Below are positions 42,826-50,845 of a stretch of 64,000 bases of DNA, piece after piece (the first letter of the stretch is position 1; every line of letters starts with the position of its first letter). The notes under the pieces were generated by a model. That model was given only the letters and a program-made list of their open reading frames with translations. It had not been told where the DNA came from and did not search any database. Made by a program: the position numbers and the translations under genes. Source of the stretch: Microbacterium halotolerans (GTDB lineage Bacteria; Actinomycetota; Actinomycetes; Actinomycetales; Microbacteriaceae); contig NZ_KZ984051.1 in assembly GCF_003569805.1 (NCBI RefSeq), positions 368,760-432,759 of the forward strand. The letters are read 5' to 3'.

Positions 42826-44208
42826 CTGAGCGCTTTCCCGACCCAGCCCCTGAGCCCGCTCGATGGCCGCTACCAGGCGGCCGTCTCGCCCCTGGGGGAG
42901 TTCCTCTCCGAAGCGGGCCTGAACCGCGCTCGCGTCGAGGTCGAGGTCGAGTGGATCATCGCCCTGACGAACCGCTCGCTGTTCGGCACGCAGCCCCTCG
43001 ACGAGGCGACGCAGTTCAAGCTGCGCGAGCTGTATACCGCATTCGACCAGGAGTCGATCGACTGGCTCGCGGCCAAGGAGGCCGTCACCAGGCACGACGT
43101 GAAAGCCGTCGAGTATCTGGTGCGCGACAGGCTCTCGCGCCTCGGGCTCGACTCCATCGCCGAGCTCACCCACTTCGGCTGCACGAGTGAGGACATCAAC
43201 TCGCTCGCGTACGCGCTCACGGTCAAGCGTGCGGTGACCGACGTGTGGCTGCCCGCACTGCGCGCCATGCTGGACAAACTGCGCGCCCTCTCGCTCGAGC
43301 TCGCCGACGCTCCGATGCTGTCGCGCACCCACGGCCAGCCCGCCACGCCCTCCACGATGGGCAAGGAGCTGGGCGTGTTCGTGTGGCGCGTGGAGCGCGT
43401 GGTGCGCCGGATCGAGAACGTCGAGTACCTCGGCAAGTTCTCCGGCGCGACCGGCACCTGGTCGGCGCACACCGTCGCCTCCCCCGAAACCGACTGGCCC
43501 GCCGTCTCACGCGGGTTCGTCGAAGGTCTCGGGCTCGACTTCAACCCGGTCACGACACAGATCGAGTCGCACGACTGGCAGGTCGAGCTGTACGACGCGG
43601 CCAAGCACGCCGGCGGCATCCTGCACAACCTCGCCCAGGACGTCTGGACGTACATCTCGCTCGGCTACTTCACGCAGATCCCCGTCGCCGGTGCGACCGG
43701 ATCGTCGACGATGCCGCACAAGATCAACCCGATCAAGTTCGAGAACGCCGAGGCGAACTTCGAGATCGCCGGCGGCCTGTTCGCCACGCTCGCGCAGACG
43801 CTCGTGACCTCGCGCCTGCAGCGCGACCTGACCGATTCGACGACGCAGCGCAACATCGGCGTCGCGTTCGGCCACTCCCTGCTCGCGCTGAGCAACCTGT
43901 CGGGCGGGCTCGACCAGATCGCGCTCTCGCGCGAGACGCTGCTGGCCGACCTCGACGGCAACTGGGAGATCCTCGGCGAGGCGATCCAGACGGTCGTTCG
44001 CGCCGAGGTGGTGGCGGGTCGCAGCCGGATCTCCGACCCCTATGCGCTGCTGAAGGAGCTCACCCGCGGCCACCGCGTCGGCGGCGCCGAGCTGGCCGAG
44101 TTCGTCAGCGGCCTCGACATCGGCGATGACGCAAGGGAGCGCCTGCTCGCACTCACCCCCGACACCTACACCGGCCTGGCCGAGCAGATCACCCGCACAC
44201 ACCTCTGA
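42826..44208 (+). CDS. purB: Adenylosuccinate lyase (apparent CTG start)
   Basis: Cleaves SAICAR and adenylosuccinate with release of fumarate in purine synthesis. Family motifs are QPLSPLDGRYQAAVSPL, THFGCTSEDINSLAYALT, MLSRTHGQPATPSTMGKELG with the catalytic His, and the signature loop AGATGSSTMPHKINPIKFEN. The 460-residue length is standard. The start is unusual: the reading frame has no ATG or GTG near the expected N-terminus. A GGAGG sequence (42816-42820) sits 5 nt before CTG-AGC-GCT-TTC, and a -10 element lies just upstream, so initiation at CTG is likely. An in-frame TTG at 42765 is upstream of that promoter. Confidence 0.95.
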   Translation: MSAFPTQPLSPLDGRYQAAVSPLGEFLSEAGLNRARVEVEVEWIIALTNRSLFGTQPLDEATQFKLRELYTAFDQESIDWLAAKEAVTRHDVKAVEYLVRDRLSRLGLDSIAELTHFGCTSEDINSLAYALTVKRAVTDVWLPALRAMLDKLRALSLELADAPMLSRTHGQPATPSTMGKELGVFVWRVERVVRRIENVEYLGKFSGATGTWSAHTVASPETDWPAVSRGFVEGLGLDFNPVTTQIESHDWQVELYDAAKHAGGILHNLAQDVWTYISLGYFTQIPVAGATGSSTMPHKINPIKFENAEANFEIAGGLFATLAQTLVTSRLQRDLTDSTTQRNIGVAFGHSLLALSNLSGGLDQIALSRETLLADLDGNWEILGEAIQTVVRAEVVAGRSRISDPYALLKELTRGHRVGGAELAEFVSGLDIGDDARERLLALTPDTYTGLAEQITRTHL

Positions 44209-44367
44209 CGGCACCGCTCAGGCGTGCCGGATCGCGCCAGGCTTCAGGCAGTGGCGCACTTCGGCGCTCCGGATCAGCCGCGGGCGTCGGAGAAGGACAC
44301 GTCGCCGCACCGGAGCGGCCGTCTGCAGAGGAGAACGCCGCCATGGCCGTGCCCGCGGGCCGCAGGG

Positions 44368-45132
44368 TCAGTCGTCGTCGAGGATGACGCCTTCGTCGAG
44401 AAGCGCCAGATCGGCACGGGTGACGAGGTTCGACGAGACGGCGTACTCGACCAGGCGCGCGCGGCGGTTGGTGGCGAGCTTGCCAGGACCTCCTCGCAGA
44501 CCCTGCACGCCCATCCGGTCGAGCTTGTCGCAGACGTTGTCGAGCTTGCGGTTGAACTTGCTCATCGTCCAGCCGAGCCGCTCTGCGGCGAGCGTCGACG
44601 ACGGCAGCTCGCTCATGCTGACGCCGTCGCGGCGCAGCATCGGCTCCGCGAGCGCGACGATCAGCTGCTTCTGCAGCGGGGTGAAGCTGACGGGCATGAC
44701 CGTGGTCTCGCCGCTGGTCTGATTCTTCACCTGCGACGAGACGGAGAACTGCGGCTCCGACGCGTGCATGCTGATCTCGTAGGTCGTCGGCCCCGCCGTG
44801 AACACGATCGTCGACTGCTCGAAGACGACCGGGATGCTCGCCCCTGGCGACAGCCACGACTGCACGGCTCCGCCCGCGCTCGACACGGTCGCCGACAGTC
44901 GCGAGCCCACATTCGACAGCCACCACAGGCTGTCGCGGAAGTTCAGCTCGAGGAACACCCGGTGCAGATACTGGTTGTCGTCGATCTCGAGGTCGGCATC
45001 GCGCCCGATCGTGAAGGAGGTGTCCGGCTGCACCTCGACCCACTCGCCCGCGAACTCGATGCGCAGCGGCCGGGCTCGGCCCGGTTCGGCAGGCACAGTG
45101 GACCGCTCGATTTCTCCGGTATCGTTCGACAT
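44368..45132 (-). CDS. FHA-domain protein with C-terminal winged-helix-like region
   Basis: The 254-residue cytoplasmic protein has an N-terminal FHA-like phosphothreonine-binding fold (DTSFTIGRDADLEIDDNQYL, LWWLSNVGSRLSATV) and a C-terminal part predicted to hold a helix-turn-helix (PLQKQLIVALAEPMLRRDG, TLAAERLGWTMSKFNRKLDN). It may read Ser/Thr kinase signals and bind DNA. Similar proteins are common in Microbacteriaceae but of unknown role. The ATG follows AGGGGGAG. It converges on purB. Confidence 0.78.
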   Translation of the reverse strand: MSNDTGEIERSTVPAEPGRARPLRIEFAGEWVEVQPDTSFTIGRDADLEIDDNQYLHRVFLELNFRDSLWWLSNVGSRLSATVSSAGGAVQSWLSPGASIPVVFEQSTIVFTAGPTTYEISMHASEPQFSVSSQVKNQTSGETTVMPVSFTPLQKQLIVALAEPMLRRDGVSMSELPSSTLAAERLGWTMSKFNRKLDNVCDKLDRMGVQGLRGGPGKLATNRRARLVEYAVSSNLVTRADLALLDEGVILDDD

Positions 45133-45173
45133 GTCTCCCCCTGAACGCACTCCGCCCGTCGGCGGAATCGGTT

Positions 45174-45195
45174 GAGACCTGCGAACGCAGGTCTC
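45174..45195 (-). promoter_or_regulatory. Leader hairpin of the FHA gene
   Basis: GAGACCTGC-GAAC-GCAGGTCTC forms a perfect 9-bp stem about 45 nt before the FHA start. A likely minus-strand -10 (TATACT at about 45224) lies upstream of it, so the hairpin is in the 5' untranslated region. Confidence 0.45.
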
Positions 45196-45261
45196 GCCAA
45201 GGGGCATTCTATCCGCGCGCGCAGTATACTAAGCGTCCCGCGAACGGTGGCGCGTCGGCCG

Positions 45262-45603
45262 CTACTTCTCCGGCGTGCTCAGCCCGTCCGCATCCCGGGC
45301 CTCGTCCTCATCCGGCACCTGATCGTCGTGGCCGAGGAGCACGGGGCGGTCCACGTCCTTCTCGACATCGGCCGGATCGACCGCGAGCAGCAGCAGCGAC
45401 ACGCACAGCAGCACCACGATGAAGGCGATGCCGGCGACGATGCCGGCCACCGACCACGCGCGCAGCCGGTGCTCGACGGGGACGGATTCGAATGCGCCCA
45501 TCGCCATAGCCGTGATGATGCCGGCGAACGCCGCACACACGAATGCGATGCCCAGCAGCTGGGCGGGGCGCATCAGGTCGCGGCGGCGGGTCTTGTCGGT
45601 CAC
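45262..45603 (-). CDS. Small hypothetical membrane protein
   Basis: The family was not recognised. The 113-residue product has two transmembrane helices (LLGIAFVCAAFAGIITAMAM and IVAGIAFIVVLLCVSLLLLA) and an acidic C-terminus (DDQVPDEDEARDADG). The GTG start overlaps the stop of the upstream gene (GTGA), so the two are a pair. Confidence 0.75.
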   Translation of the reverse strand: MTDKTRRRDLMRPAQLLGIAFVCAAFAGIITAMAMGAFESVPVEHRLRAWSVAGIVAGIAFIVVLLCVSLLLLAVDPADVEKDVDRPVLLGHDDQVPDEDEARDADGLSTPEK

Positions 45604-46253
45604 GCGTGGTCCTTCTCGTGGTGCGTAGAGGTGGGATTCTCGGCCTCGACGGCCGGTTCGACGCGGCGCGGGGTGAACCCGGCGATCGCGAGGTAGACCG
45701 CGAGGATCGCGGTGTACCCGCCGAAGAGGCCGACCATGATGATCTGCCCCGAGAGGGTGAAGCTCTGCCCTGCCTCCTCGATGAAGTAGTCGAGGCTGTA
45801 GTTCGGCGAGACGAACGCTACGGCGACGGCGAGCACGACGCCGAGTACGCCGACGAACATGGCGTCGCGGGCGATCAGCCGGTCGCGCCCCGCCCTGCGG
45901 TCGGCGAAGCCGACGAAGAACTCGGCGATGCCCGTCGCCGCCGCCCACACGATCAGCAGCACGAACAGCAGCAGAACGGATCGCAGCGGCTGGATCGACG
46001 CCACCATGCCCGCCGCGAGATCGAGCCCGGCCAGCAGGAGGAAACCCGGCCTGCGGGTGCGGTCACCCACGAGGAACGCGGCGAGTGCGAGCACGAGTGC
46101 CGTGGTGACGACGAAGCCGGAGAACACGGTCAGCCCGATCACGTACGACTTATCGGACGAGAACGTCACCATCGCGGCCGCTGCGGCCGCCATCAGCGCG
46201 CGCACCAGCTGAACGTGCCGCGAAGTGAACGGCGCGGCGGGTGCGGAAGACAT
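45600..46253 (-). CDS. Hypothetical six-helix membrane protein (HdeD/DUF308-like)
   Basis: The 217-residue product has about six transmembrane segments (LTVFSGFVVTTALVLALAAF, SVLLLFVLLIVWAAATGIAE, IMVGLFGGYTAILAVYLAIA). The pattern FFVGFADRRAGRDRL between helices recalls HdeD/DUF308 proteins, but the match is weak. The tail is hydrophilic. It is co-transcribed with the small membrane protein downstream. Confidence 0.7.
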   Translation of the reverse strand: MSSAPAAPFTSRHVQLVRALMAAAAAAMVTFSSDKSYVIGLTVFSGFVVTTALVLALAAFLVGDRTRRPGFLLLAGLDLAAGMVASIQPLRSVLLLFVLLIVWAAATGIAEFFVGFADRRAGRDRLIARDAMFVGVLGVVLAVAVAFVSPNYSLDYFIEEAGQSFTLSGQIIMVGLFGGYTAILAVYLAIAGFTPRRVEPAVEAENPTSTHHEKDHA

Positions 46254-46323
46254 GGGCGACCTCGGGAAGCAGGGGCGTGTACTCCCCCATTCTAGTGACG
46301 CCGACTGAGCGTCCCCGGGAAGC

Positions 46324-46380
46324 TCACCTGACGCGTTCTGCTGCATATCGGTCACCGAAGGGACATCTGGTGTCAGGTGA
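46324..46380. promoter_or_regulatory. Inverted repeat upstream of the small-multidrug-export-like gene
   Basis: TCACCTGAC (46324-46332) and GTCAGGTGA (46372-46380) are perfect 9-nt complements separated by 39 nt, in the divergent intergenic region. They could form a leader hairpin or two half-sites. Confidence 0.35.
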
Positions 46381-46474
46381 ACCCGCGGCGACAGCCGCCT
46401 CATCCTTTCGAACGAGACCGGAGTTCATCCATGCGGCGGATGTGGCCGTGCGGATCTTCCGGTGGACTGTAGTC

Positions 46475-46954
46475 ATGATCGACGCGCTCCGCACCTTCAC
46501 CGAAACCCTCCCCGACGCCGTCCAGTGGCTCGGGCTCATCCTCCTCGGCGCCATTCCGTTCGTCGAAAGCTACTTCTCGTCGCTCATCGGCGTCGTCATC
46601 GGCGTGCACCCGGTGATCGCGGTCGCCGCCGCGGTCGTCGGCAATGTCGTCTCGATGCTGATCTTCGTCGTCACGGCCCATGGCATCCGGACGGCGGCCA
46701 CCAAGAACCGCGAGCAGAAGGAGCTCTCGCCGCGGCGCGAGAAGCTCAAGGCGCGGTTCGACCGCTACGGCGTCGCGGGAGTCAGCCTGCTCGGTCAGGC
46801 CGTGCTTCCCAGCCAGATCACGTCGGCCCTCATCGTCAGCTTCGGCGCCCCGCGCAACAAGGTGATCTTCTGGCAGATCATCTCGATCATTCTGTGGGGC
46901 GTGCTGTTCGCAGTGCTCGCCTCGCTCGGCATCGAGGTCGCCGGGCGGTTCTAG
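46475..46954 (+). CDS. Small-multidrug-export-like membrane protein (COG2426 type)
   Basis: The 159-residue protein has 3-4 transmembrane helices. The LILLGAIPFVESYFSSLIGV segment with the PxxE element and the C-terminal GVSLLGQAVLPSQITSAL match the COG2426/PF06695 group. Function is uncertain despite the historical name. The ATG at 46475 gives the shortest sensible N-terminus. A strong bidirectional terminator follows. Confidence 0.75.
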   Translation: MIDALRTFTETLPDAVQWLGLILLGAIPFVESYFSSLIGVVIGVHPVIAVAAAVVGNVVSMLIFVVTAHGIRTAATKNREQKELSPRREKLKARFDRYGVAGVSLLGQAVLPSQITSALIVSFGAPRNKVIFWQIISIILWGVLFAVLASLGIEVAGRF

Positions 46955-46978
46955 AGCACACGCACAAGGCCCCGGATG

Positions 46979-47023
46979 CGAGAAGCGCGCCGGACGGGAA
47001 TGCCCTGTCCGGCGCGCTTCTCG
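46979..47023. terminator. Bidirectional hairpin terminator
   Basis: A perfect 17-bp stem (CGAGAAGCGCGCCGGAC and complement) with an 11-nt loop lies between two convergent genes, 24 nt and 12 nt from their stops. Confidence 0.85.
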
Positions 47024-47035
47024 TGCGGTGGTGCG

Positions 47036-47470
47036 TCAGCTCAGCGGCGGCACCTGGCCGTGCGGAGGCTGGGTCTGATGCGACTGCTGCCCCGGCTGGA
47101 CGTACGGGTTCGCCTGCGGAACCTGGCCGGACTGCGCGTAGCCGTCCGCCTGCGGAGCCTGGCCGTACTGCTGCTGCACCTGGGCGGCGAGCTCTGCGGC
47201 CTTCTGTTTGTCCTTCCCGCGCCCCGCGATCAGCAGCGGGATGCCGATCAGCAGCAGCGGGAACGGCCCGTACACCTGGAGGACGCCGAGCCACTCTGGC
47301 AGCCCTTCGAAGCGCGTGTCGAAGAACACCGGCAGGAACAGCTGCAGATTGGACATACCGATGGTCTGGATCACCGATGCGATGTTGCGCACGAGCAGGA
47401 TCACGGCGATCGCGATCAGGATGACGCCGATATTCGTCAGGATGCTGCTGTTGCTCTTCTGCCGAGCCAT
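47036..47470 (-). CDS. Hypothetical membrane protein with Gln/Pro-rich tail
   Basis: The family was not recognised. The 144-residue product has two or three hydrophobic segments (NIGVILIAIAVILLVRNIAS, GPFPLLLIGIPLLIAGRG) and a low-complexity C-terminus rich in Gln, Pro, Gly and Tyr (VQQQYGQAPQADGYAQSGQV). The ATG at 47470 has GGGGAG at proper distance; a GTG 9 nt earlier does not. Confidence 0.75.
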   Translation of the reverse strand: MARQKSNSSILTNIGVILIAIAVILLVRNIASVIQTIGMSNLQLFLPVFFDTRFEGLPEWLGVLQVYGPFPLLLIGIPLLIAGRGKDKQKAAELAAQVQQQYGQAPQADGYAQSGQVPQANPYVQPGQQSHQTQPPHGQVPPLS

Positions 47471-47670
47471 GGTGGTCACTCCCCGGGTGCGGCACGCGAC
47501 CGTGCCGATCGAAAATGCGCCGCACCTTTCAGCGCGCTCGCAGGAACGCCACGATCCTATGAGATCTCCCGCGTCGTGTGCAGGGGCAGAACTCCCCGGG
47601 TGGCTCTCGATCCACGGCGCGGAACCGGTTCTCGGTAGTGTGAGATCCGCATCCGAACACAGGGGGTCTC

Positions 47671-48588
47671 ATGTCGGTTGGTCTGCTCGCCGTCGTCGAC
47701 GACATTCTCAGCGCCGCGCTGAAGGCATCGGCGAAGTCGGCGGGCGTCGTGATCGACGACGCCGCCGTGACGCCGCAGTACGTGCGCGGCATCCGCCCCG
47801 CACGTGAGCTGCCCGTCGTCGGCTGGATCACCGTCGGCTCGCTGGTGAACAAGTTCGTGGTCATCATCCCGCTCGCCCTGCTGCTCACCGCCTTCGCCCC
47901 GTGGGTGCTGCCGTATCTGCTGATCGTCGGCGGCAGCTATCTGTGCTTCGAGGGTGCGGAGAAGGTGCTCGAGTGGTTCGGGCTGCATCACGGTCACGCT
48001 GAGGAGGGTGCGCGCAATGAGCGCCAGCTGATCCTCGGGGCGGTGCGCACCGATCTCATCCTGTCGACTGAGATCATGCTGATCTCTCTGTCGAACCTCG
48101 ACCCTGGGCTCAGCCTGTGGATGACGGTGCTCGTGCTCGCCGTGATCGCGCTGATGATGACGGGCATCGTCTACGGCGCCGTGGCGCTGCTGGTGAAGAT
48201 CGACGACGTCGGCATCGCCATGGCCGGAGGCGACACGCGCCGCTGGCGACACCTCGGCACCCGCATCGTGCTGTCGATGCCGGCGGTGTTCCGCGTGATC
48301 AGCGTGATCGGCACGATCGCGATGCTCTGGGTCGGCGGTCACCTGCTGCTCGGCAACCTCGGCGAGGTCGGACTGACGTTCTTCTCCGACCTGCTGCACG
48401 GCATCGCCCACGCGCTCGAGCCGGCGGGGGCCGTCGTCGCGTGGACCGGCGAGACGCTCGCCTCTGGCCTCGCCGGGCTCGCGTGGGGACTGTTCATCGT
48501 GGCCGCAGTGCTCGCCATCGGCCGGATGATCGGCAAGCGGCCGTCGTTCAGCGAGGGCGGCGAGTCGCCGACGAAGCAGAGCGCATAG
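47671..48588 (+). CDS. DUF808/YedI-family membrane protein
   Basis: The 305-residue product matches the family: LLAVVDDILSAALKASAKSA, DDAAVTPQYVRGI, ELPVVGWITVGSLVNKFVVI, SYLCFEGAEKVLEWF, and several transmembrane helices. The function is unknown, though some homologues are linked to envelope or metal stress. It is a single gene converging on the VOC gene, with repeat copy E between. Confidence 0.9.
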   Translation: MSVGLLAVVDDILSAALKASAKSAGVVIDDAAVTPQYVRGIRPARELPVVGWITVGSLVNKFVVIIPLALLLTAFAPWVLPYLLIVGGSYLCFEGAEKVLEWFGLHHGHAEEGARNERQLILGAVRTDLILSTEIMLISLSNLDPGLSLWMTVLVLAVIALMMTGIVYGAVALLVKIDDVGIAMAGGDTRRWRHLGTRIVLSMPAVFRVISVIGTIAMLWVGGHLLLGNLGEVGLTFFSDLLHGIAHALEPAGAVVAWTGETLASGLAGLAWGLFIVAAVLAIGRMIGKRPSFSEGGESPTKQSA

Positions 48589-48606
48589 CGCGCTCCGGCT
48601 CACAGC

Positions 48607-48686
48607 CTCGCGAGCGCACCCCCTTTATGCCGATTGTGCCGCCGCTCACACGGGTCCACTCGCTCCGAAGGGGTACGCTCCGCGAG
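48607..48686. repeat. Dispersed intergenic palindromic repeat, copy E
   Basis: Outer arms CTCGCGAGCGCACCCCCTTT (48607-48626) and GAAGGGGTACGCTCCGCGAG (48667-48686) pair with few mismatches. The interior contains GATTGTGCCG, related to the core of the other copies. It lies between convergent genes. Confidence 0.6.
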
Positions 48687-48705
48687 TGCGCCGGATGGTC
48701 GCTTG

Positions 48706-49074
48706 CTACGCGCGATCGTGCAGCGTGATGGTGTACCCGTTCGGGTCGGTGAAGGCGAAGGTGCGACCGAACGGGCCGTCGACAGGTTCCGACACGATGG
48801 AGTGCCCGTCGGCGACCAGCGCATCGTGGATCTCCTGCACGTTCGTCGCGTGCAGCCAGAGCGCGACTCCGATGCCCGGCTGCGGTGCAGCGGCGAGATC
48901 CGTTCCGGGAACGACCTCGCGCAGGGCGAACGCGATCGGCTTCGTGTCGAAGACGACAGCGTGCGGCGGCCCGGCCGGCGAACGGACCAGGCCGAGGTAG
49001 TTCGCGTAGAACGCATGCGTCGCGTCGAGGTCGCTCGCCTGCAGCGAGACGAAGTCGGGACCGGTGACAGCCAT
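48706..49074 (-). CDS. VOC-superfamily (glyoxalase/bleomycin resistance-like) protein
   Basis: The 122-residue product has the two beta-alpha-beta-beta-beta modules of the vicinal oxygen chelate fold (DFVSLQASDLDATHAFYANY; GRTFAFTDPNGYTITLHD with the terminal metal/ligand Glu/His region). Substrate unknown. It is divergent from a MarR regulator with two shared operators, so it is probably induced by a small toxic compound. Confidence 0.85.
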   Translation of the reverse strand: MAVTGPDFVSLQASDLDATHAFYANYLGLVRSPAGPPHAVVFDTKPIAFALREVVPGTDLAAAPQPGIGVALWLHATNVQEIHDALVADGHSIVSEPVDGPFGRTFAFTDPNGYTITLHDRA

Positions 49075-49093
49075 GATGAAACCCTTCCGATAT

Positions 49094-49138
49094 TTGTCAG
49101 TTTTCTGACACAGAAATACTATGTCAGAATGCTGACAT
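49094..49138. promoter_or_regulatory. Two MarR-type operators and the marR promoter
   Basis: TGTCAG-TTTT-CTGACA (49095-49110) and ATGTCAG-N4-CTGACAT (49121-49138) are perfect palindromes with centres 27 bp apart. The marR promoter TTGTCA (49094-49099), 17 nt, TACTAT (49117-49122) overlaps both. The second operator reaches into the marR start codon, so the message is nearly leaderless. Confidence 0.75.
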
Positions 49139-49592
49139 GAGTCAACCCGGCAACGGCGTCGATCTGGACAAGTCACTGGGCTACCTGCTCAAGGAGGCGG
49201 CGAGCGCACTTCGCACGCGCATGGACGAGGTGCTGCGGCCGCTGGGCATGAGCGTGACGCACTATGCGTGTCTGGAGCTGCTCTCGCAGCGCCCCGGCCT
49301 GTCGAACTCCGAGCTCGCGCGAGGTGCGTTCGTGACACGGCAGTCGATGAACGTGCTGCTGCGCAGCCTCGAGAGCGAGGGGCACGTGACCCGACCGGCA
49401 CAGGCCGCTGTCGGGAAGGTGCTCCCAGCCCGTCTCACCCCGCTCGGCCGGCAACAGCTCGAGAAGGCGAGCCGCGCCGTCCGCGCCGTCGAGGACGATA
49501 TGCTGGCCGACCTGACCGCGGGCGATCAGGCGGATGCGCTCCGGATCCTGCAGAGCATGGTCCGATCGCTGCGCGGCGGCGATCACGCGTAG
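49137..49592 (+). CDS. MarR-family transcriptional regulator
   Basis: The 151-residue winged-helix dimer contains VTHYACLELLSQRPGLSNSE, LARGAFVTRQSMNVLLRSLE and the wing PAQAAVGKVLPARLTPLG. It likely represses itself and the divergent VOC gene through the twin TGTCAG-N4-CTGACA sites and is released by a small ligand. Confidence 0.93.
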   Translation: MSQPGNGVDLDKSLGYLLKEAASALRTRMDEVLRPLGMSVTHYACLELLSQRPGLSNSELARGAFVTRQSMNVLLRSLESEGHVTRPAQAAVGKVLPARLTPLGRQQLEKASRAVRAVEDDMLADLTAGDQADALRILQSMVRSLRGGDHA

Positions 49593-49619
49593 TCGGGCAG
49601 AGCACGGGACGCTCACGAT

Positions 49620-49744
49620 CTGACGCGGCCCACCGGATCGCCGCCCAGGCCGAGCCGAACTATGCGGCTTCCGCGCTGAGGGGCTGGCGCGGCCACGACG
49701 AGATCCTGCTGCGCAAGCTGGTGCACCGGCGCGCGGCGGACTGA
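49620..49744 (+). pseudogene. Possible gene remnant (C-terminal fragment)
   Basis: An open frame ending HRIAAQAEPNYAASALRGWR-GHDEILLRKLVHRRAAD has strongly G/C third positions, as real genes here do. It has no start of its own and no Shine-Dalgarno. It may be the 3' end of a deleted gene. The family was not recognised. Confidence 0.3.
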
Positions 49745-49808
49745 GGCTCTGCCCTTCGCGCTCGGCGGGATGTGCCGGGTTGGGTGCCGCTCAGTCGAAC
49801 CAGGCATC

Positions 49809-50429
49809 ATGGAGAGCGTGAGCAGAGCAGCGCCTGGACGACCCCGCCTTCGGCCGGGGCGGGCGGAAGTCGAACCGCGCCAGGAGATCCTCGAGGCCGC
49901 CGCCTCCCTCTTCGCCGAACACGGCTATGCGGCGACCAGCACACGGCAGATCGCCGATCGTGTCGGAGTCAAGCAGGCCAGCCTCTACTACCACTTCAAG
50001 GACAAAGAGCAGATCCTGCTCGAGCTGCTCACCGCGACTGTGAAGCCCACGCTCGATCGAGCGGCCGAGCATCTCGCCCGCGAGGATCCCCGGACGGCTC
50101 TGCATGACCTCGCATCCGCGGATGTCGAGACGCTGCTCGCCGAGCCGCACAACATCGGCACCATGTATCTCTCGCCGGAGATCAGCGGCACGGTGTTCGC
50201 CCCGTTCCGGGCGATGCGCGAGGAGCTGACGCGCATCTACGGCTCCCTCGCGCAGCGCGTCAATCCGGAGCTCGACGCACACTTCGCCGGCAGCTGCTGC
50301 ATTCAGCTGGTCGAGCTCGTCATCCGCTTCCGTCAGGACGGTGAGGACCTCGGCGATCTTCCCGAACGGATCGCCGCGGCGTGCCTGCGGCTGGTCGAGC
50401 CGCAGGATCCCGCTACACGCGCACGCTGA
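49809..50429 (+). CDS. TetR-family transcriptional regulator
   Basis: The 206-residue repressor has an N-terminal HTH (EILEAAASLFAEHGYAATST, RQIADRVGVKQASLYYHFKD) and a ligand-binding C-domain. It lies directly beyond the 3' end of the guanidine/urea-type operon on the opposite strand. It is a candidate for binding the 46-bp palindrome at that operon's head, which is an inference only. GTG at 49818, with GGAGA before it, is an alternative start giving MSRAAPGRP. Confidence 0.9.
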   Translation: MESVSRAAPGRPRLRPGRAEVEPRQEILEAAASLFAEHGYAATSTRQIADRVGVKQASLYYHFKDKEQILLELLTATVKPTLDRAAEHLAREDPRTALHDLASADVETLLAEPHNIGTMYLSPEISGTVFAPFRAMREELTRIYGSLAQRVNPELDAHFAGSCCIQLVELVIRFRQDGEDLGDLPERIAAACLRLVEPQDPATRAR

Positions 50430-50803
50430 CGGCCTCCGTCGGCTGCTCCTGCTCGCGCCGCAGACCCTCGACCACCTCGCGCTCGTCCTCGACCTCGGCC
50501 GCCCGATCGAGCGTGAGCAGCACGCCGGTCTGGCTGATCCGGATCGCGAGCAGCGCACCGATCGCCACGATCGGGATCATCGCCGCGCGCGTCCAGCGCA
50601 GCAGCGGGTCACGGTCGCTGGTTTCGCTCCGACGCACGCGGAACACGTTCCGGACGGCGACGGCCGAGGTCGCGAGGATCGCACCGGATGCGTCGGCACG
50701 CACGCACGAGCCGCTGCCATCCGGTGACGGTCACGCACAGGAGCGCCTCACCGAGCACGACGCGGGAGAAATGCAGCGATCTCGGGTCCATGGGCTCCGG
50801 CAT
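50413..50803 (-). pseudogene. Decayed membrane-protein gene, probably a transporter remnant
   Basis: Two frames must be joined. The first starts at 50803 and gives DPRSLHFSRVVLGEALLCV before losing coding character near 50690. The second (50703-50413) gives ASGAILATSAVAVRNVFRVR, AAMIPIVAIGALLAIRISQT and GVLLTL, then a hydrophilic tail. The second piece resembles helices of a sodium:solute symporter, about 500 residues when intact. A transporter is often encoded at this place in urea/guanidine operons. Internal deletion plus a frameshift is the simplest reading. It follows allophanate hydrolase on the same strand. Confidence 0.5.
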
Positions 50804-50845
50804 GGCGGTCTCCTTGTGGTGGATCGGGGGGGCGGTGACGGCCGG

